From Caprella mutica (lineage: Eukaryota; Arthropoda; Malacostraca; Amphipoda; Caprellidae): DNA of 64,000 nucleotides. Numbering within the stretch: the first letter of the stretch is position 1; each line of letters begins with the position of its first letter. The notes under the pieces are model-generated. The model had not been told where the DNA came from and searched no databases. It saw nothing but the letters and a program-made list of their open reading frames with translations. Location of the stretch: positions 62,001 through 126,000 of the forward strand of contig CANNZV010001067.1 in the NCBI GenBank assembly GCA_947561585.1, read 5' to 3'. Positions 36,598 through 49,587 of this stretch are shown in pieces. The position numbers and the translations under genes are program-made.

Positions 36598-37662
36598 ATA
36601 GAAATAAATAGATAAGAAGATTGGCAAATGAAAAAGCGAAAAACTAAATGAAATCTCTTTTCAATTACAACTAAGTTCCACAACATTTTAAACAGAAGAA
36701 AATGTAAGCGAACGTGATGAGTGAATAACAAGAGAATGATAATACTTCAGTCTACCAACTAGCTACACAAACTATTTAGGTTAATAAAGGTCTGCCTGTA
36801 TATTTGAAGTAATTTTTCGAAATTGTACTGATTGTGCATTGACACCTTCAAAAAAGAGCCTTGCTGCTAAACAAATAGAGATTATAGTGCCAGTGTGAGC
36901 AGATGTTGCAGACTGTGTCTTCCATGAGATGTGTGTTGTTGTGTAGCAAGTCCACTGCTACAAATATGGAATGTAATTGTTCAAATTACACACGAGACTC
37001 TGGCAAAACAGTAATTTGAGAGCAGAGGCAGAGGTGTGAGAGAATTCACACAGCTGAGGGAAGAAACACCAACAAAACAACTCCTGACTCAGATGTCATC
37101 GACTGCAACTACAAACCTACCGAATAGACGGAAAAGAAAGTAATTCGAAACATTAGGCCATTATTATCAGAAATATGAACATAGATTATGAGATGCAAAC
37201 AATATTACATAAAATCACATGTAACAAAACATCTCTCCAAAGCTTAAAGTTATTTAAATCGATATATTACTTTTCCTTGTCCTGTGAACACCACTGATGG
37301 CATTGTCCTCAGGTGAACATTAACCAAGGTAAATACTGATAGTTATCCAGCATGTAAGATATGCAGGCAGTTGAAGCACACGGTGGTACATATTCTTCAT
37401 TACATTAACATTGGTTTTATTAATAAATATCATTGGTAAGACATGTGTTACAGCTCTGAGGTATGCTAATGGTGTCTACAGGGTGGCATGGGCACATGCT
37501 ATTGTGATACACACACTGCAATCATCACAACCAACAACAAGCTATCAACGACATTTCTACCGGTAATAACTGGAACTTTTTACAAATTATATCAGTATCT
37601 TTGGAATATATAAATGTACAAAATTCAACCAAAATTATCCGAAAAGTTCTCTTGAAAATAGG
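36598..37662. other. Unique intronic DNA, nothing recognised
   Basis: No coding or repeat signal beyond AT-richness. Confidence 0.6.
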
Positions 37663-37772
37663 TTGGTACGAATTATCGTTCTTCGGTCATAAGAAGAAAC
37701 GATTAAATTATCATATATTTTTCCTATTTGACCGAAGATGTGGAACCGACCGATAATTCGTTACTTAGCGTA
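37663..37772. mobile_element. M1 MITE copy, minimal and left-deleted
   Basis: The left end is shortened (TACGAATTATCG, then TTCTTCGGTCATAAG). The right end CCGAAGATGTGGAACCGACC and GATAATTCGTTACTTA is well kept. Confidence 0.85.
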
Positions 37773-39625
37773 CTCCTCAGTATAAGTTGGGCAGGCAGAC
37801 CAGTTCAAGCTGTGAGGGTAACTTAACCCTATCAACCAGTTTCCCTACTGGCTATAATAATGGCTTGATTTAAAGGCCTTAACGAGCTGAGTCCAGATCT
37901 CCCCGTCCATCCGATCAATGCGAGAAAACATACATTGTCAGACTTTTACAATTCTAAATAGGCAATTAAAGGAGATTTTACGGGCAATCTTTACGAGGAT
38001 AATCTGGACGCAAGACCTTCCTAACAGGTTGATGTTTACTCCTCAGTGCATTGCTAGATGTAAAGGATAAGGCCAACTCAACTTAAGGCAGTCATTGCTT
38101 GCAAAATGAACGATACACAACCAATAACTTATACTCAAACATTAAAAATAAAAACTATAAGGAATTATCCCAGTACCATTTTAATCAACTCACACATTAA
38201 GTGTTTTTCTAGCAATTAATTTAACAATGCGCTAAAGTGGACAATCATCGTCACAAATTGCAATAAATTTCATAGTCATGAAGAACAACTCAACCTTTTA
38301 TCACAACTAGGAATGCAAAAATTAAACATTTTTTAGAGTGAATTAATAAAGATTATCTTAATAAATTTTCTTCTGTAGAAAATTCATCCTAAGAATGCAA
38401 GAATGAGTCGTGCCTGCTGATGGAGAATCTCATCTCTTTCACTGATTGGTATACGAGTGAAATCAATTGATCAAATTTGATTAGCACGTCCCACAGATCA
38501 ATCACTCGCAGTTGATCACATAATCAATGCAATCGCCTGCACCATTCATCAGCCCAGTGAATCTTCTTTGTCTTAGAATAAACTACACACTGTAATGAAT
38601 GTAAATCTTAAGCCATCCCTCTCGAATACTAAGCACACTAACTTAGCCAGTGAGTACATGGCAAACACACACAATAAAGCATGTGCTAAGTGCTGTAACA
38701 ATGCGTACAGTGCACTCTCAACACCATTTGCTTTATCAATTCATTCAATAAATTAGTGCATTGGGAGTGCAATCATTTAACGATAACCACTAAAGACTGG
38801 ATAATTCATTTAGCCAAGCAACAGATAATTTATAGACTATTAATTCGTATGAAGTCAAGCAAGCAGAACCTAACCAGTCTAAGTTAGATATGTACGTTCA
38901 CGTGGTTCCTGATAGCCACAGCAAAACCACTGGGGTTAACCAATTCACTGGAGCTATGATAGTCAAAGAGAAGTGTAATCATTTTTCAAACTTTCATTAT
39001 ATCACTTTCTAATAAGTAACTTTACCAATTGTGATGTTTGTGAATATTTTATAATTGGTCTGATCACACGGTGACAAATTTGTAAGATTGTGAAAATAGG
39101 AAATTTAGAAAACTGTGCTTTGTGAAATTAATATCATGACTATACAGTAAAATCAACTACTGTTAAGTTTCGAAAAAATAATTCGAATGAAGAAAAAGAT
39201 ATGAAATTACAGTTTACTAATTTTTCAATTTATTTTGACAATTCACATCGCCATGGTGAAATGCTTTTGAAAGTTATTCATTCATTTACCGATTTAGTAA
39301 ATAATAAATGAAGGGGAACTAATGACATGGAGAAAATTCACTAACTTGCTATGTTGGGTAGTTATGAGGAGAAAAATTATTGGAAAAATTAACATCTCGG
39401 GTACAAAAATGCACTTCGTGAGTATAAAAATTCCCATTCCGGATGCAAAAGTACACATAGTGGATACAGAAAAGCACACATTGTAAATGACAAAAGCACA
39501 TTCGGAATACACAAGTGCACCGTGGCTACATTTGCACATCCTAGGTGCACTAAGGACATTCAAATAAATGTGCAAAGGAGGCAAAGTCATGGGAAATGAT
39601 AGTGAGGATAGACCATGTGGTACCT
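37773..39625. other. Unique intronic DNA with one dispersed-repeat copy
   Basis: AT-rich. It holds the first copy of a dispersed repeat at about 39015-39140. Otherwise no feature is recognised, and the minus frame at 39294-39590 has no domain. Confidence 0.5.
39015..39140. repeat. Dispersed repeat, copy 1
   Basis: About 125 bp shares ordered words with 42518-42635: TTTAC(C/T)AATTGT(G/A)ATGTTTGT, then ATATTTTA(T/A)AATTG, then GAAAAT.GGAAATTTAGAAAA against GAAAATTAGAAAA, then ATATCATG. Same strand, diverged, no clear ends. Confidence 0.6.
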
Positions 39626-39834
39626 AGGCTAAGTTCCGAATTATCAGGCGGTTTCACATCGTCGATCATATAATTAAAAACGATATATTAATGGTTATTT
39701 AATATTTATTGGTATCCATGATACCTGCAGGTATCATGGATACCAATAAAAATTAATAATTAGCTAGTAATTATATTGTTTTTTCTTATACTACCGAAAA
39801 TCTGAAACAAACCAATAATTCAGAACTTGGCCTA
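39626..39834. mobile_element. M1 MITE copy with intact core palindrome
   Basis: Ends GGCTAAGTTCCGAATTATC and AATAATTCAGAACTTGGCC. The central palindrome GGTATCCATGATACCTGCAG with its complement is perfect. The matching changes in both ends (GGC/GCC) suggest a subfamily. Confidence 0.9.
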
Positions 39835-40224
39835 AATCAATTCATGGCTATTAATATGAATGACTAAAGGGGCAAGGGGCCCATAGGGTGAAAAGGGACC
39901 ACTGCATGAGACTGTAAACACTTTACTAATAGTCCCAAGGGTTAGACTTTATGCAGAGTTACGATGAAGGTGAAATTAGCGTTGCGGTGAAAAAGCGTGC
40001 AGGGTCAGTCACAGCGTTACGAAGCGACTGTAACCGCTGTGACCGTAACATGGCGTACGGAGGAAATTGGTAATATTTACAAATATGGAAGGCGCTGCGG
40101 TGAATAAACACACAAATAATACACGCTTGGAGAATAAAATGAATGCAGGGGAAGTGAATGTATACAGTGCATACACTCTACATTTCAGCTATAGGAAAAA
40201 TAGGGAAGTGAAGAGTTAAGAAAA
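39835..40224. other. Unique intronic DNA, nothing recognised
   Basis: Short spacer with a G/C-moderate patch around 39985-40055. No repeat or frame. Confidence 0.55.
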
Positions 40225-40307
40225 TACTATTATAAAATTGTTAATTATATTGTTGTTTTTCTATAAGATCGAAATGAGGAACCTTTCGACAACTTGAAAG
40301 TTACCCT
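40225..40307. mobile_element. M1 MITE right-half remnant
   Basis: TATATTGTTGTTTTTCTATAAGATCGAAATGAGGAACC, then ACTTGAAAGTTACCC, match the right end only. No left end was found upstream. Confidence 0.6.
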
Positions 40308-40586
40308 ATGCTCATATTTTAAACAGAATATCCCTAAATAACGGTCACATTACTGAATTACTAACACAAATTTATTGAAATATATAAATTGAACAAACTG
40401 TTCGAGTAGTTTTTTGTTGCAATACTAGATAGTTTGACAACAGAACTATAGATCCAGTGTAGTGAATTCGACTGGAGTATATATAAGATGTTTTGATAGC
40501 GCAGACAAACAGAGAGTAATGTCGATATGAAGGTACCGTGCAGAGTATTACAGATTGGATACGCTATCGATACAGTGGTAAACAAA

Positions 40587-40835
40587 GAGTCAAGAGTGGA
40601 GGCAGCAGTGAAGAGTGGAGGCAGCAGTGAAGAGTGGAGGCAAGAGTGAAGAGTGGAGGCAAGAGTGAAGAGTGGAGGCAAGAGTGAAGAGTGGAGGCAA
40701 GAGTGAAGAGTGGATTCAAGAGTGAAGAGTGGATTCAAGAGTGAAGAGTGGAGGCAAGAGTGAAGAGTGGAGGCAAGAGTGAAGAGTGGAGGCAAGAGTC
40801 AAGAGTGGAGGCAGCAGTGAAGAGTGGAGGCAAGA
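40587..40835. repeat. Purine-rich minisatellite, 19-bp unit, about 13 copies
   Basis: The unit is AGTGAAGAGTGGAGGCAAG. Variants have GGCAGC for GGCAAG at both ends of the array and GGATTCAAG in the middle. Confidence 0.96.
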
Positions 40836-41682
40836 TAAAGATAATAGAAAGAGTAGAAGTAAGAGGGGGATTACAAAGGTGGAGAAGCTTATAATAGGAT
40901 ATTGTTAACATTAGCAAAGACAGGGCATGTGGCACAATAATGAGAAACAAATCATTAGAAGTTAGTTATATAGAAGCAATATATCATTTATTCATTTAAT
41001 ATCAGAAAATGACCACTAGATTAGAAATTATATTCTAGAGATGAAATAGGAGCGACACTAATTAATAATAACACTGGTCATGTACTGGTGAAGATACTCT
41101 CAGAATATACACTATAGTGACTACACAGTCACAAGCTGAAGGTTATAGTGCAATATATTCACTATCTCCTCAATCTACCATGTAAATAAAAATAATTAAA
41201 TTAAATAATTAAACTTTAGAATTTGGATGATGGCATCACGAAAATAATATTCAAAATATCATTAGTTAATTCTTTGAAGCGTATATAAAAGATAAATTAT
41301 TTGGTGTATCCGTGTAAGGAGATGGCATTGGAAATATTTAAAGGAAAGAAGGAAAAAGATTAGGGTGAATAAATGGAGAAAAAATAGAAAAGTATACAGA
41401 ATTAACCTTTACACAAGACTTGAATATTGCACAAGAAATTATGCACATGCATGTGTATTTATCATTAGAAAACATTAAATAGTGTATACATGTACCATCC
41501 TATAGAAATGCAATATATGTACATATACATTATAGACCACGCTACACAAATGCAATAGTGCTAATAAAGTATAGTTCATGTGTTCCGCGCCATTTGCCGA
41601 TTTTGCTCACAATCTCGAGAGTGCGCTGAGCGTTTTTAGGATCTTGAATATGTGCGACAATCTCGATTATTCTATAGTTTAG
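40836..41682. other. Unique intronic DNA, nothing recognised
   Basis: AT-rich, no frame or repeat of note. Confidence 0.6.
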
Positions 41683-41721
41683 TTGGTATCCATGATAGCT
41701 GCAGGTATCATGGATACCATA
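41683..41721. repeat. Solo core palindrome shared with M1
   Basis: GGTATCCATGATAGCTGCAG followed by its complement, one mismatch from a perfect palindrome, without M1 ends on either side in the nearest 150 bp. It interrupts a weak minus frame (41542-41793). Confidence 0.8.
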
Positions 41722-42717
41722 GTGTGTCTTACCACTGGGTGTATATTCCACACACCAACTCGTGTCAATTAGAGCGATAGACTTTGAGCTCATCTCTTTT
41801 TACCTGCACCAGTCATGATTATTTAAATAAACACTCTCCATGTCTCTGTACCAAAAAGACTTCATTAACTTTTTAGAGTCTCGCCTGTTGTTCTAATAGC
41901 GGTATGATGTCTCGTCAAAACAGAGCTGCTTCCTGTCTAAACAGTCCTTTTAACACCTGTTCTTAGTTCAAGTTAATTACATATCAACTGCAAACACAAA
42001 CAATAGTAACATGTACCACTAAATTATATTTAAAAAAAATAATATTTATATTGAAACTAATTTAAATCCTTTCAAATTTTCCAGTTAAATTGTTGCCTTT
42101 TATTTTGCAAAAATAATTTCACTAAATACAATTTTAGTGAAATGTTGTTAGTAACGAGAATTTTATTATTTTCCTTTTTTAATAGAAAAGAAAGGCAGAT
42201 TTCATTAAATGAGTGGCATGTTAACGCAGTCACACCTGAAAAAAATGAATACAACTTTTACATCATCATTTCCTAATCTTATGGCTACGAGTTCCACTTC
42301 TAGCTCTGTCCTAGTTTTGAAATATTTGCCCGAGTGTACCAACTGAAGTAGTGTGTTTAAGTACACGTGATGGGTACTTAAATGTGCCATCACCATCAAA
42401 CTACACTGTAGCTACTTAAATTACAAATATCAAAGCATGTACACTGTAACTACAGTCAATAAAAGTACATCTGTAAAATAGTAGCAACACTTTACTAGTT
42501 GCACAATTACAAAAATGAAACTTTACTAATTGTAATGTTTGTAGATATTTTAAAATTGCTCTGGTACACGACGACAAAAATAGAAAATTAGAAAAGTGCT
42601 GATTTTGCAATAAGCATATCATGTAAAGACTCTTTTAATTACACTGCTTGCTATTTCTACAATAAGTTAAAAAAGAAGATTGCGCTAATGCTAACTAAAT
42701 ATAATAGATAGTCACTA
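41722..42717. other. Unique intronic DNA with dispersed-repeat copy 2
   Basis: AT-rich. Weak minus frames at 42072-42622 have no domain. Confidence 0.5.
42518..42635. repeat. Dispersed repeat, copy 2
   Basis: Same orientation as the copy at 39015-39140. The shared words run in the same order with many substitutions. Confidence 0.6.
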
Positions 42718-42882
42718 GGGTAAGTTACGAATTATCGGTCAGTACTACATCTTCGGTCATAAGAAAAAACAATATAAAAATTATTATTATTACACAGTGC
42801 TATCTAAAAAATAATAATTTGTATATGGTTTTTTCTTATATGTCCGAAGATGTAGTACTGACCGATAATTCGTAACTTACCC
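42718..42882. mobile_element. M1 MITE copy with near-perfect TIRs
   Basis: GGGTAAGTTACGAATTATCG, then TACTACATCTTCGGTCATA, are matched by the inverted right end ending CGTAACTTACCC. TA flanks both sides. The shared variant TACTAC (and GTAGTA at the other end) in both arms suggests the arms are kept identical by conversion or by recent movement. Confidence 0.95.
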
Positions 42883-43071
42883 TACAGAGTTTATGAAGAA
42901 CAAACAATATTTTTATTATCTCTCGCCTAACAAAATGAAACATGAACAGCTCTTTAGAGAATTGTTACGTTATTTATTATAGTGTTGAACTGCGCTGTAC
43001 CTAACAAGAGGAACTGTAGGTACAGCTGAATGCTCTAACAATGCACAGCAGGCTCTACTAGTGCACAGCAT

Positions 43072-43254
43072 GGTATATTACGAATTATCGGTCAGCTTAA
43101 CATTTTCGGTCATAGAAGAAAAAATTATATACCTATTATTCAATATTAATTCTAGTTGGTATCATGATACTAATTGAAACAAAATTAAAATAATTATTAC
43201 ATAGTTCTTATATGACCGAAAATGTGGAAATGATCGATAATTCGTAACCTACCC
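43072..43254. mobile_element. M1 MITE copy with shortened core
   Basis: TATTACGAATTATCGGTCAG on the left. The core is reduced to GGTATCATGATAC. The right end is GATAATTCGTAACCTACCCC. About 183 bp. Confidence 0.88.
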
Positions 43255-44140
43255 CACAATGACTTTGGGGAAGACACGCAAAAAAGAAAGCCTTTCAATT
43301 TGTTTTGAAGCCAAAGAGGGTTTGGTCACTCTAAGGAACAAAAGTCTAATCTCTTAACTTATTGCTCTTTGCTTTCTTGCATGCCTTTAACGTATGCATT
43401 TGCCATCTAGAAAGTTTATAGAACAGATAGAATGGACAAACAAGCAGTACAAATAGAAAACACTATTTAGCATTAATAATGTGCTTTGTAAAATAACAAT
43501 ACATTTAACTAAATCCAAAGGAAGTATAAAAATACACTGAATTAACATAAAAAGATATTACAAAAGAAAATAGCTATACACTTCTATTTCAGATGCATAT
43601 TTGGAGAACGGGCATTTTAAGCTATACGAAAGAAAGTTCAATGGAATAACATGAAATATCTTCATCAATAAAGGGGTCTTCAGTCCCCACATTATGTAAT
43701 CAGATACCCACTATAGTTACTTCTGAATGCTTTAGTTTAATGAACAATTGAAACTTTCAATGAAGTCTTCGGCGGATCAAAATTCTGCAATATTGAAGAT
43801 AAAAATCAGGCAAAAGCATATTAGCTGTTAATAACAACTTACGATGTGTATAGACAGCATCATCCTAATTACAACACACTGTGTATTATGATCTTGACTT
43901 TTGGCCTAACACTAGCTAGTTCTTTAGAAAATATAAACTGTATTCCATAAATGAGTTCCCAATGGAGTTCAAGTACCTACCGTAATAATTTCTGGGATAC
44001 AAAATTTTAAAAAGTAAAATGCAGGCAAATTGACTGCTTGGTGGCACTAGTGTTAATTTTATCTTTTCCTGTGTTTGATATCAAACATCTGATGAATTGT
44101 ACTATTAAGAGAAGTTATCATGTACAATAAAGTATTGGGC
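43255..44140. other. Unique intronic DNA, nothing recognised
   Basis: No repeat, inverted structure or supported frame. Confidence 0.6.
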
Positions 44141-44329
44141 TATGACACAGTCCTATTTCGAAGGAGGGGATGTTATGACACAGTCCTATTTCGAAGGAGG
44201 GGATGGTAAGACACAGTCCTATTTCGAAGGAGGGGATGGTAAGACACAGTCCTATTTCGAAGGAGGGGATGGTAAGACACAGTCCTATTTTGAAGGAGGG
44301 GATGGTATGTCACAGTCCTATTTTGAAGG
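44141..44329. repeat. Minisatellite, 33-bp unit, about 5.7 copies
   Basis: The unit begins GGTAAGACACAGTCCTATTT and continues CGAAGGAGGGGAT. It keeps a plus frame of TQSYFEGGDGK repeats for 84 codons (44142-44396), which I read as a by-product since the downstream part has no domain. Confidence 0.95.
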
Positions 44330-44649
44330 CTACTCCCCTCACGCTAATTACTCATCATCTCCCTCTATCAGAGGCTGTATGAAAAGCCAACTATAAAATA
44401 TTTGTGTTCAAATAATTGAATCAGCCTTAATAACCATGTAGTTAATTTATTGACAATTAAAGCTTAACTTAATTAGGTACTAATTGAAAAAAGTAAAACA
44501 AATCGTTTATGAGAAACTAGAAAATTGATTACTAAATTATTAATTAATTAGGCACAATTAAATTGGTAAACACACACCACACAGTGTGGTTGCAATAATC
44601 CGCACCACACATTGGCTGCAACCCTCTACAAGTTTACAATCCGTTGCAA
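44330..44649. other. Unique intronic spacer
   Basis: AT-rich, then a patch at 44573-44640 with CACACAGTGTGG and GTTGCAA words that look like diverged forerunners of the next array. Confidence 0.5.
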
Positions 44650-45391
44650 GTGTTACAGTGTGGTTGGTTCTCAATCAGTTGCTCTGTCCGTTGTAACAGT
44701 GTGGTTGGTTCTCAATCAGTTGTTCTGTCCGTTGTAACAGTGTGGTTATTTCTCAATCAGTTGCTCTGTCCGTTGTAACAGTGTGGTTGGTTCTCGATCA
44801 GTTGCTCTGTCCGTTGTAACAGTGTGGTTATTTCTCAATCAGTTGCTCTGTCCGTTGTAACAGTGTGGTTATTTCTCAATCAGTTGCTCTGTCCGTTGTA
44901 ACAGTGTGGTTATTTCTCAATCAGTTGCTCTGTCCGTTGTAACAGTGTAGTTGGTTCTCAATCAGTTGCTCTGTCCGTTGTAACAGTGTGGTTATTTCTC
45001 AATCAGTTGCTCTGTCCGTTGTAACAGTGTGGTTGGTTCTCAATCAGTTGCTCTGTCCGTTGTAACAGTGTAGTTGGTTCTCAATCAGTTGCTCTGTCCG
45101 TTGTAACAGTGTGTTTGGTTCTCAATCAGTTGCTCTGTCCGTTGTAACAGTGTGGTTGGTTCTCAATCAGTTGCTCTCTCCGTTGTAACAGTGTGGTTGG
45201 TTCTCAATCAGTTGCTCTGTCCGTTGTAACAGTGTAGTTGGTTCTCAATCAGTTGCTCTGTCCGTTGTAACAGTGTGTTTGGTTCTCAATCAGTTGCTCT
45301 GTCCGTTGTAACAGTGTGTTTGGTTCTCAATCAGTTGCTCTGTCCGTTGTAACAGTGTGGTTGGTTCTCAATCAGTTGCTCTGTCCGTTGT
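44650..45391. repeat. Minisatellite, 41-bp unit, about 18 copies
   Basis: The unit is GTTGTAACAGTGTGGTTGGT, then TCTCAATCAGTTGCTCTGTC, then C. Variants GGTTATTTCTC, GTAGTTGG and GTGTTTGG are scattered, so individual units can be tracked. Confidence 0.97.
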
Positions 45392-47713
45392 TCAAATAGT
45401 CTCGACTGTTTTAAGATGTCTAATGCATCACCAACACAAAAAGTTAGCCGACACCAAGAGATTGGAGCGATGCCTCACCACAAACAATGGAGAGCAAGGC
45501 CTTACCATTACAGAAATGCAACCCATACACTCCAATTGCTACATTATAAATGATTACTCTGAGAGATGTGTATGAATTAACATGAAATAAGAGTCCTAAT
45601 AAATTCCATTGATTCAAAGATGTGTTTTGTAACCAAGTAATGTTCGAATTACTATCTGTGAATATCATAGAAAACGCACGAGACTTCAACACAAACAAGT
45701 AGCGATCTCTTGTTAATTGAACAACACTCCCATATACACCTGCTGAATAAATAAACGAAACAAAGATACTAGTCAACACTTATTTCGTGCAAGTGGAATA
45801 TCCACTAAGTTAACTAGCTATACTAATCTCTCGTTTTATTTGATTTACAAAGTTAATATAAAATATTGTAGATTTTATAAACATACAGAGTGTAAGGATC
45901 AGCCTCATGTATGTATGGCACGTAACACAGTAGATGTTGAATATACCAATGCTATCATTTGCAGGCAACACAAATCACAGCCCACAAAACAACAAACAGA
46001 TCGATGGACACAAACCAAACTAATTTCCTGCAACATGGGTGATGGTAGCAATAATTGGATGGCGAAACGGAAACTGAAACCTGTGGGTAAAAGTACACAA
46101 CAATGTGTATCCTAGATACGTTACTTTCACATATTCAATGGTATCCATGATACTCATTTCAAAATAATAAAAACTGGTGCAAAGGATCACATATACCTAC
46201 CAATGGTAAATATTATCTTTTTGAAGTAATAGTTTGGAAAAACCTGACTAAAATCAATATGAAATAAGTGATAAATAGAGATTAAACTTATACAATGGAG
46301 TATCAATAGGGAGAAATGGACAGTACTAAATACTGTAGAGATCACAACACTCTTTAGTTAATTGGCTAATTATATGAATCAAATATATAACAAGAACTGG
46401 GAATTAACGGCACTCTGACCCGTCGGGTCAAGCTGGAGCAGACCCTTCCCAACTAGATCTCTAACTAGTCTGAAGATAATCACTCATTAGGTTTACATCA
46501 CCAAACATACCTACTGAATGCGGTACACTGGAACAAAAACAGTTATTTCATTATCAACAGATTTAACCAGCACACATCTAGGATAATAATTACAATTGAT
46601 TGTAATTATTCGAAGTTAGGGCAAAATAACAGCATCTTCATAATATCCGTAGCATTCAACTCGCATACCACAATTACGGAGCTCATCAAAATCTGCGGCG
46701 TCGGTGGATAGACAAATATCAGGAGGGTGCCCCGCTGAGCCCGACCGGACGGGTACGTATCACCCCCTCAGGGCCTCGCATACAAACACACCAGTATCTA
46801 TAGGAGGGACCTAAGACACTAACTATGACGATGATAAATTAAATTCCATGTGACAGCCAAAATGAATATAGTTAAATACTGGAGAATTATTTATAGCGTT
46901 TGACGTAGAATCTGATAACAATTTGGCTCCATATATTACATAAAATCTTAATTATTCAAAACGGTTGGAATTTGCAGGTTCCTTCTGAAGATATAGCGTC
47001 TGGCAGTGGCAAATGTGAGCAATAAGAAGCGTCTGTTATTATTTAGATGATAAGTTAGTTTTTAAGTGTCCGGAAATAGCAGCCTCTGCCTATGGCCAAC
47101 AAATGACCGATAGTACGGAGTCGTGCCGAAATGCCGGCCTCCAGCCAAGCTGAATTAATAGCTACATTGCCAATACCGCTGCGGATAATTAACCAACAAC
47201 AAAAATACCTGTTAATTGTCAAAAAGCAATTGACAAAATATTAAAAGTGCGGGCAGTAAAGAGAGAGAAGCGAAATTGGTTCCTATGGTACAGACAAAAC
47301 ACACAAGGAATAAATTATCGAATGGTTAAGTTGGCGAAAAGGCACCGCCGGTAACTTCAAATGGAAAGAACATTGGCTATACGGATCAGATACAGTTATG
47401 AACATAGCTATGCTAGCACCTACTCGTACATTTACACCACCTAAAATACCTATACTTACTCCCAGTGAAATGGAGGAACAGCAATAAATTACACATCCAA
47501 TGATACAAACAACTAACGGACTGAATGAATATTAATAATTACCAAAGATAGTTAAATTAATTCTAGCACGTATATTTAACACATAACATATAGGTATATA
47601 TTTTGCCTAATTTGTTTGTTGGTGTCGATTAATCTAATTAGAATATAAATTTAGTAAATTTACCATTCAAAAAGAAAAAAATTGTCAGCCAACATGATGT
47701 AAATGAAAAATAT
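45392..47713. other. Unique intronic DNA with a half-core remnant
   Basis: Includes GGTATCCATGATAC at 46140-46153, half of the M1 core without the rest. Frames at 45444-45779 (minus) and 45840-46115 (plus) have no recognised domain. Around 46415-46760 two GC-rich patches contain CCCGTCGGGT and CCGACCGGACGGG, both locally palindromic. Confidence 0.45.
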
Positions 47714-49026
47714 GTCACGAAGCACTGTACCAGTGTCAGTACAGCACTCTCTCACGAAGCACTGTACCAGTGTCAGTACAGCACTCTCTCACGAAGCACT
47801 GTACCAGTGTCAGTACAGCACTCTCTCACGAAGCACTGTACCAGTGTCAGTACATCACTCTCTCACGAAGCACTGTACCAGTGTCAGTACAGCACTCTCT
47901 CACGAAGCACTGTACCAGTGTCAGTACAGCACTCTCTCACGAAGCACTGTACCAGTGTCAGTACAGCACTCTCTCACGAAGCACTGTACCAGTGTCAGTA
48001 CAGCACTCTCTCACGAAGCACTGTACCAGTGTCAGTAAAGCACTCTCTCACGAAGCACTGTACCAGTGTCAGTAAAGCACTCTCTCACGAAGCACTGTAC
48101 CAGTGTCAGTAAAGCACTCTCTCACGAAGCACTGTACCAGTGTCAGTACATCACTCTCTCACGAAGCACTGTACCAGTGTCAGTACAGCACTCTCTCACG
48201 AAGCACTGTACCAGTGTCAGTAAAGCACTCTCTCACGAAGCACTGTACCAGTGTCAGTAAAGCACTCTCTCACGAAGCACTGTACCAGTGTCAGTACAGC
48301 ACTCTCTCACGAAGCACTGTACCAGTGTCAGTACAGCACTCTCTCACGAAGCACTGTACCAGTGTCAGTACATCACTCTCTCACGAAGCACTGTACCAGT
48401 GTCAGTACAGCACTCTCTCACCAAGCACTGTACCAGTGTCAGTACAGCACTCTCTCACGAAGCACTGTACCAGTGTCAGTACAGCACTCTCTCACGAAGC
48501 ACTGTACCAGTGTCAGTAAAGCACTCTCTCACGAAGCACTGTACCAGTGTCAGTAAAGCACTCTCTCACGAAGCACTGTACCAGTGTCAGTAAAGCACTC
48601 TCTCACGAAGCACTGTACCAGTGTCAGTACAGCACTCTCTCACGAAGCACTGTACCAGTGTCAGTACAGCACTCTCTCACGAAGCACTGTACCAGTGTCA
48701 GTACATCACTCTCTCACGAAGCACTGTACCAGTGTCAGTAAAGCACTCTCTCACGAAGCACTGTACCAGTGTCAGTACAGCACTCTCTCACGAAGCACTG
48801 TACCAGTGTCAGTACAGCACTCTCTCACCAAGCACTGTACCAGTGTCAGTACAGCACTCTCTCACGAAGCACTGTACCAGTGTCAGTACAGCACTCTCTC
48901 ACCAAGCACTGTACCAGTGTCAGTACAGCACTCTCTCACCAAGCACTGTACCAGTGTCAGTACAGCACTCTCTCACCAAGCACTGTACCAGTGTCAGTAC
49001 AGCACTCTCTCACGAAGCACTGTACC
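47714..49026. repeat. Minisatellite, 37-bp unit, about 35 copies
   Basis: The unit is CACGAAGCACTGTACCAGTG, then TCAGTACAGCACTCTCT. Each standard unit holds CTGTAC and GTACAG as a 6-bp inverted pair. Unit variants (GTAAAGCA, GTACATCA, CACCAAG) break the stem or mark the position, and CACCAAG units cluster at the right end. The 37-bp period rotates the frame each unit, giving many overlapping open frames that are not genes. Confidence 0.97.
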
Positions 49027-49587
49027 GGGCTAGGGTCAGATCGGCGCGTTTAGTCAGTGCCCTATCGAAACAAGGCGCATTACCATAAATAATATAAACA
49101 CCATTGAACAGTACTGCCAGCAAATTAACAACGAAAGCACTAAAACAAACAATGCATTTAGAAAAATATAGGAAATGTTAACTAACGTGTAAAATTAAGG
49201 AAATGGTAACATGTAATATGAATAGAGTTGGTAAGATGAACAGGAGAGATACGATGTAAAACAAACAAACATTAAATAAGTCTGTATAACGATTATAAAC
49301 ATACTTACAATAGACTCCAAGAGACCAAAGACATACCTGCAACAGAAAACATGGCAAATTAGAATAAAATAATCTAGAGCTAAGCACGAAAATTGGGAAT
49401 GATCATTTGAAATAATATTACATGCATTATTCATTATATTAAACATTTCTAGATTATCACATTGAGAAAATTATGGAAATATTTACAAGGATTCCACACA
49501 CAAAACATGTGGATCTAACTAAACGAAAGAAATGTCTTTATAACTGAATTATTAGAATATTTAGCATTTGCAGAAATAATATTAATA
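49027..49587. other. Unique intronic spacer, nothing recognised
   Basis: AT-rich. Two overlapping minus frames (49178-49446) lack domains. Confidence 0.55.

Noticed and set aside
47703..49088. A cluster of a dozen overlapping frames suggesting a gene family or a CRISPR-like array
   Set aside because: Directly adjoining 37-bp tandem units with no spacers. The frames shift by one each unit, so the overlaps are arithmetic.
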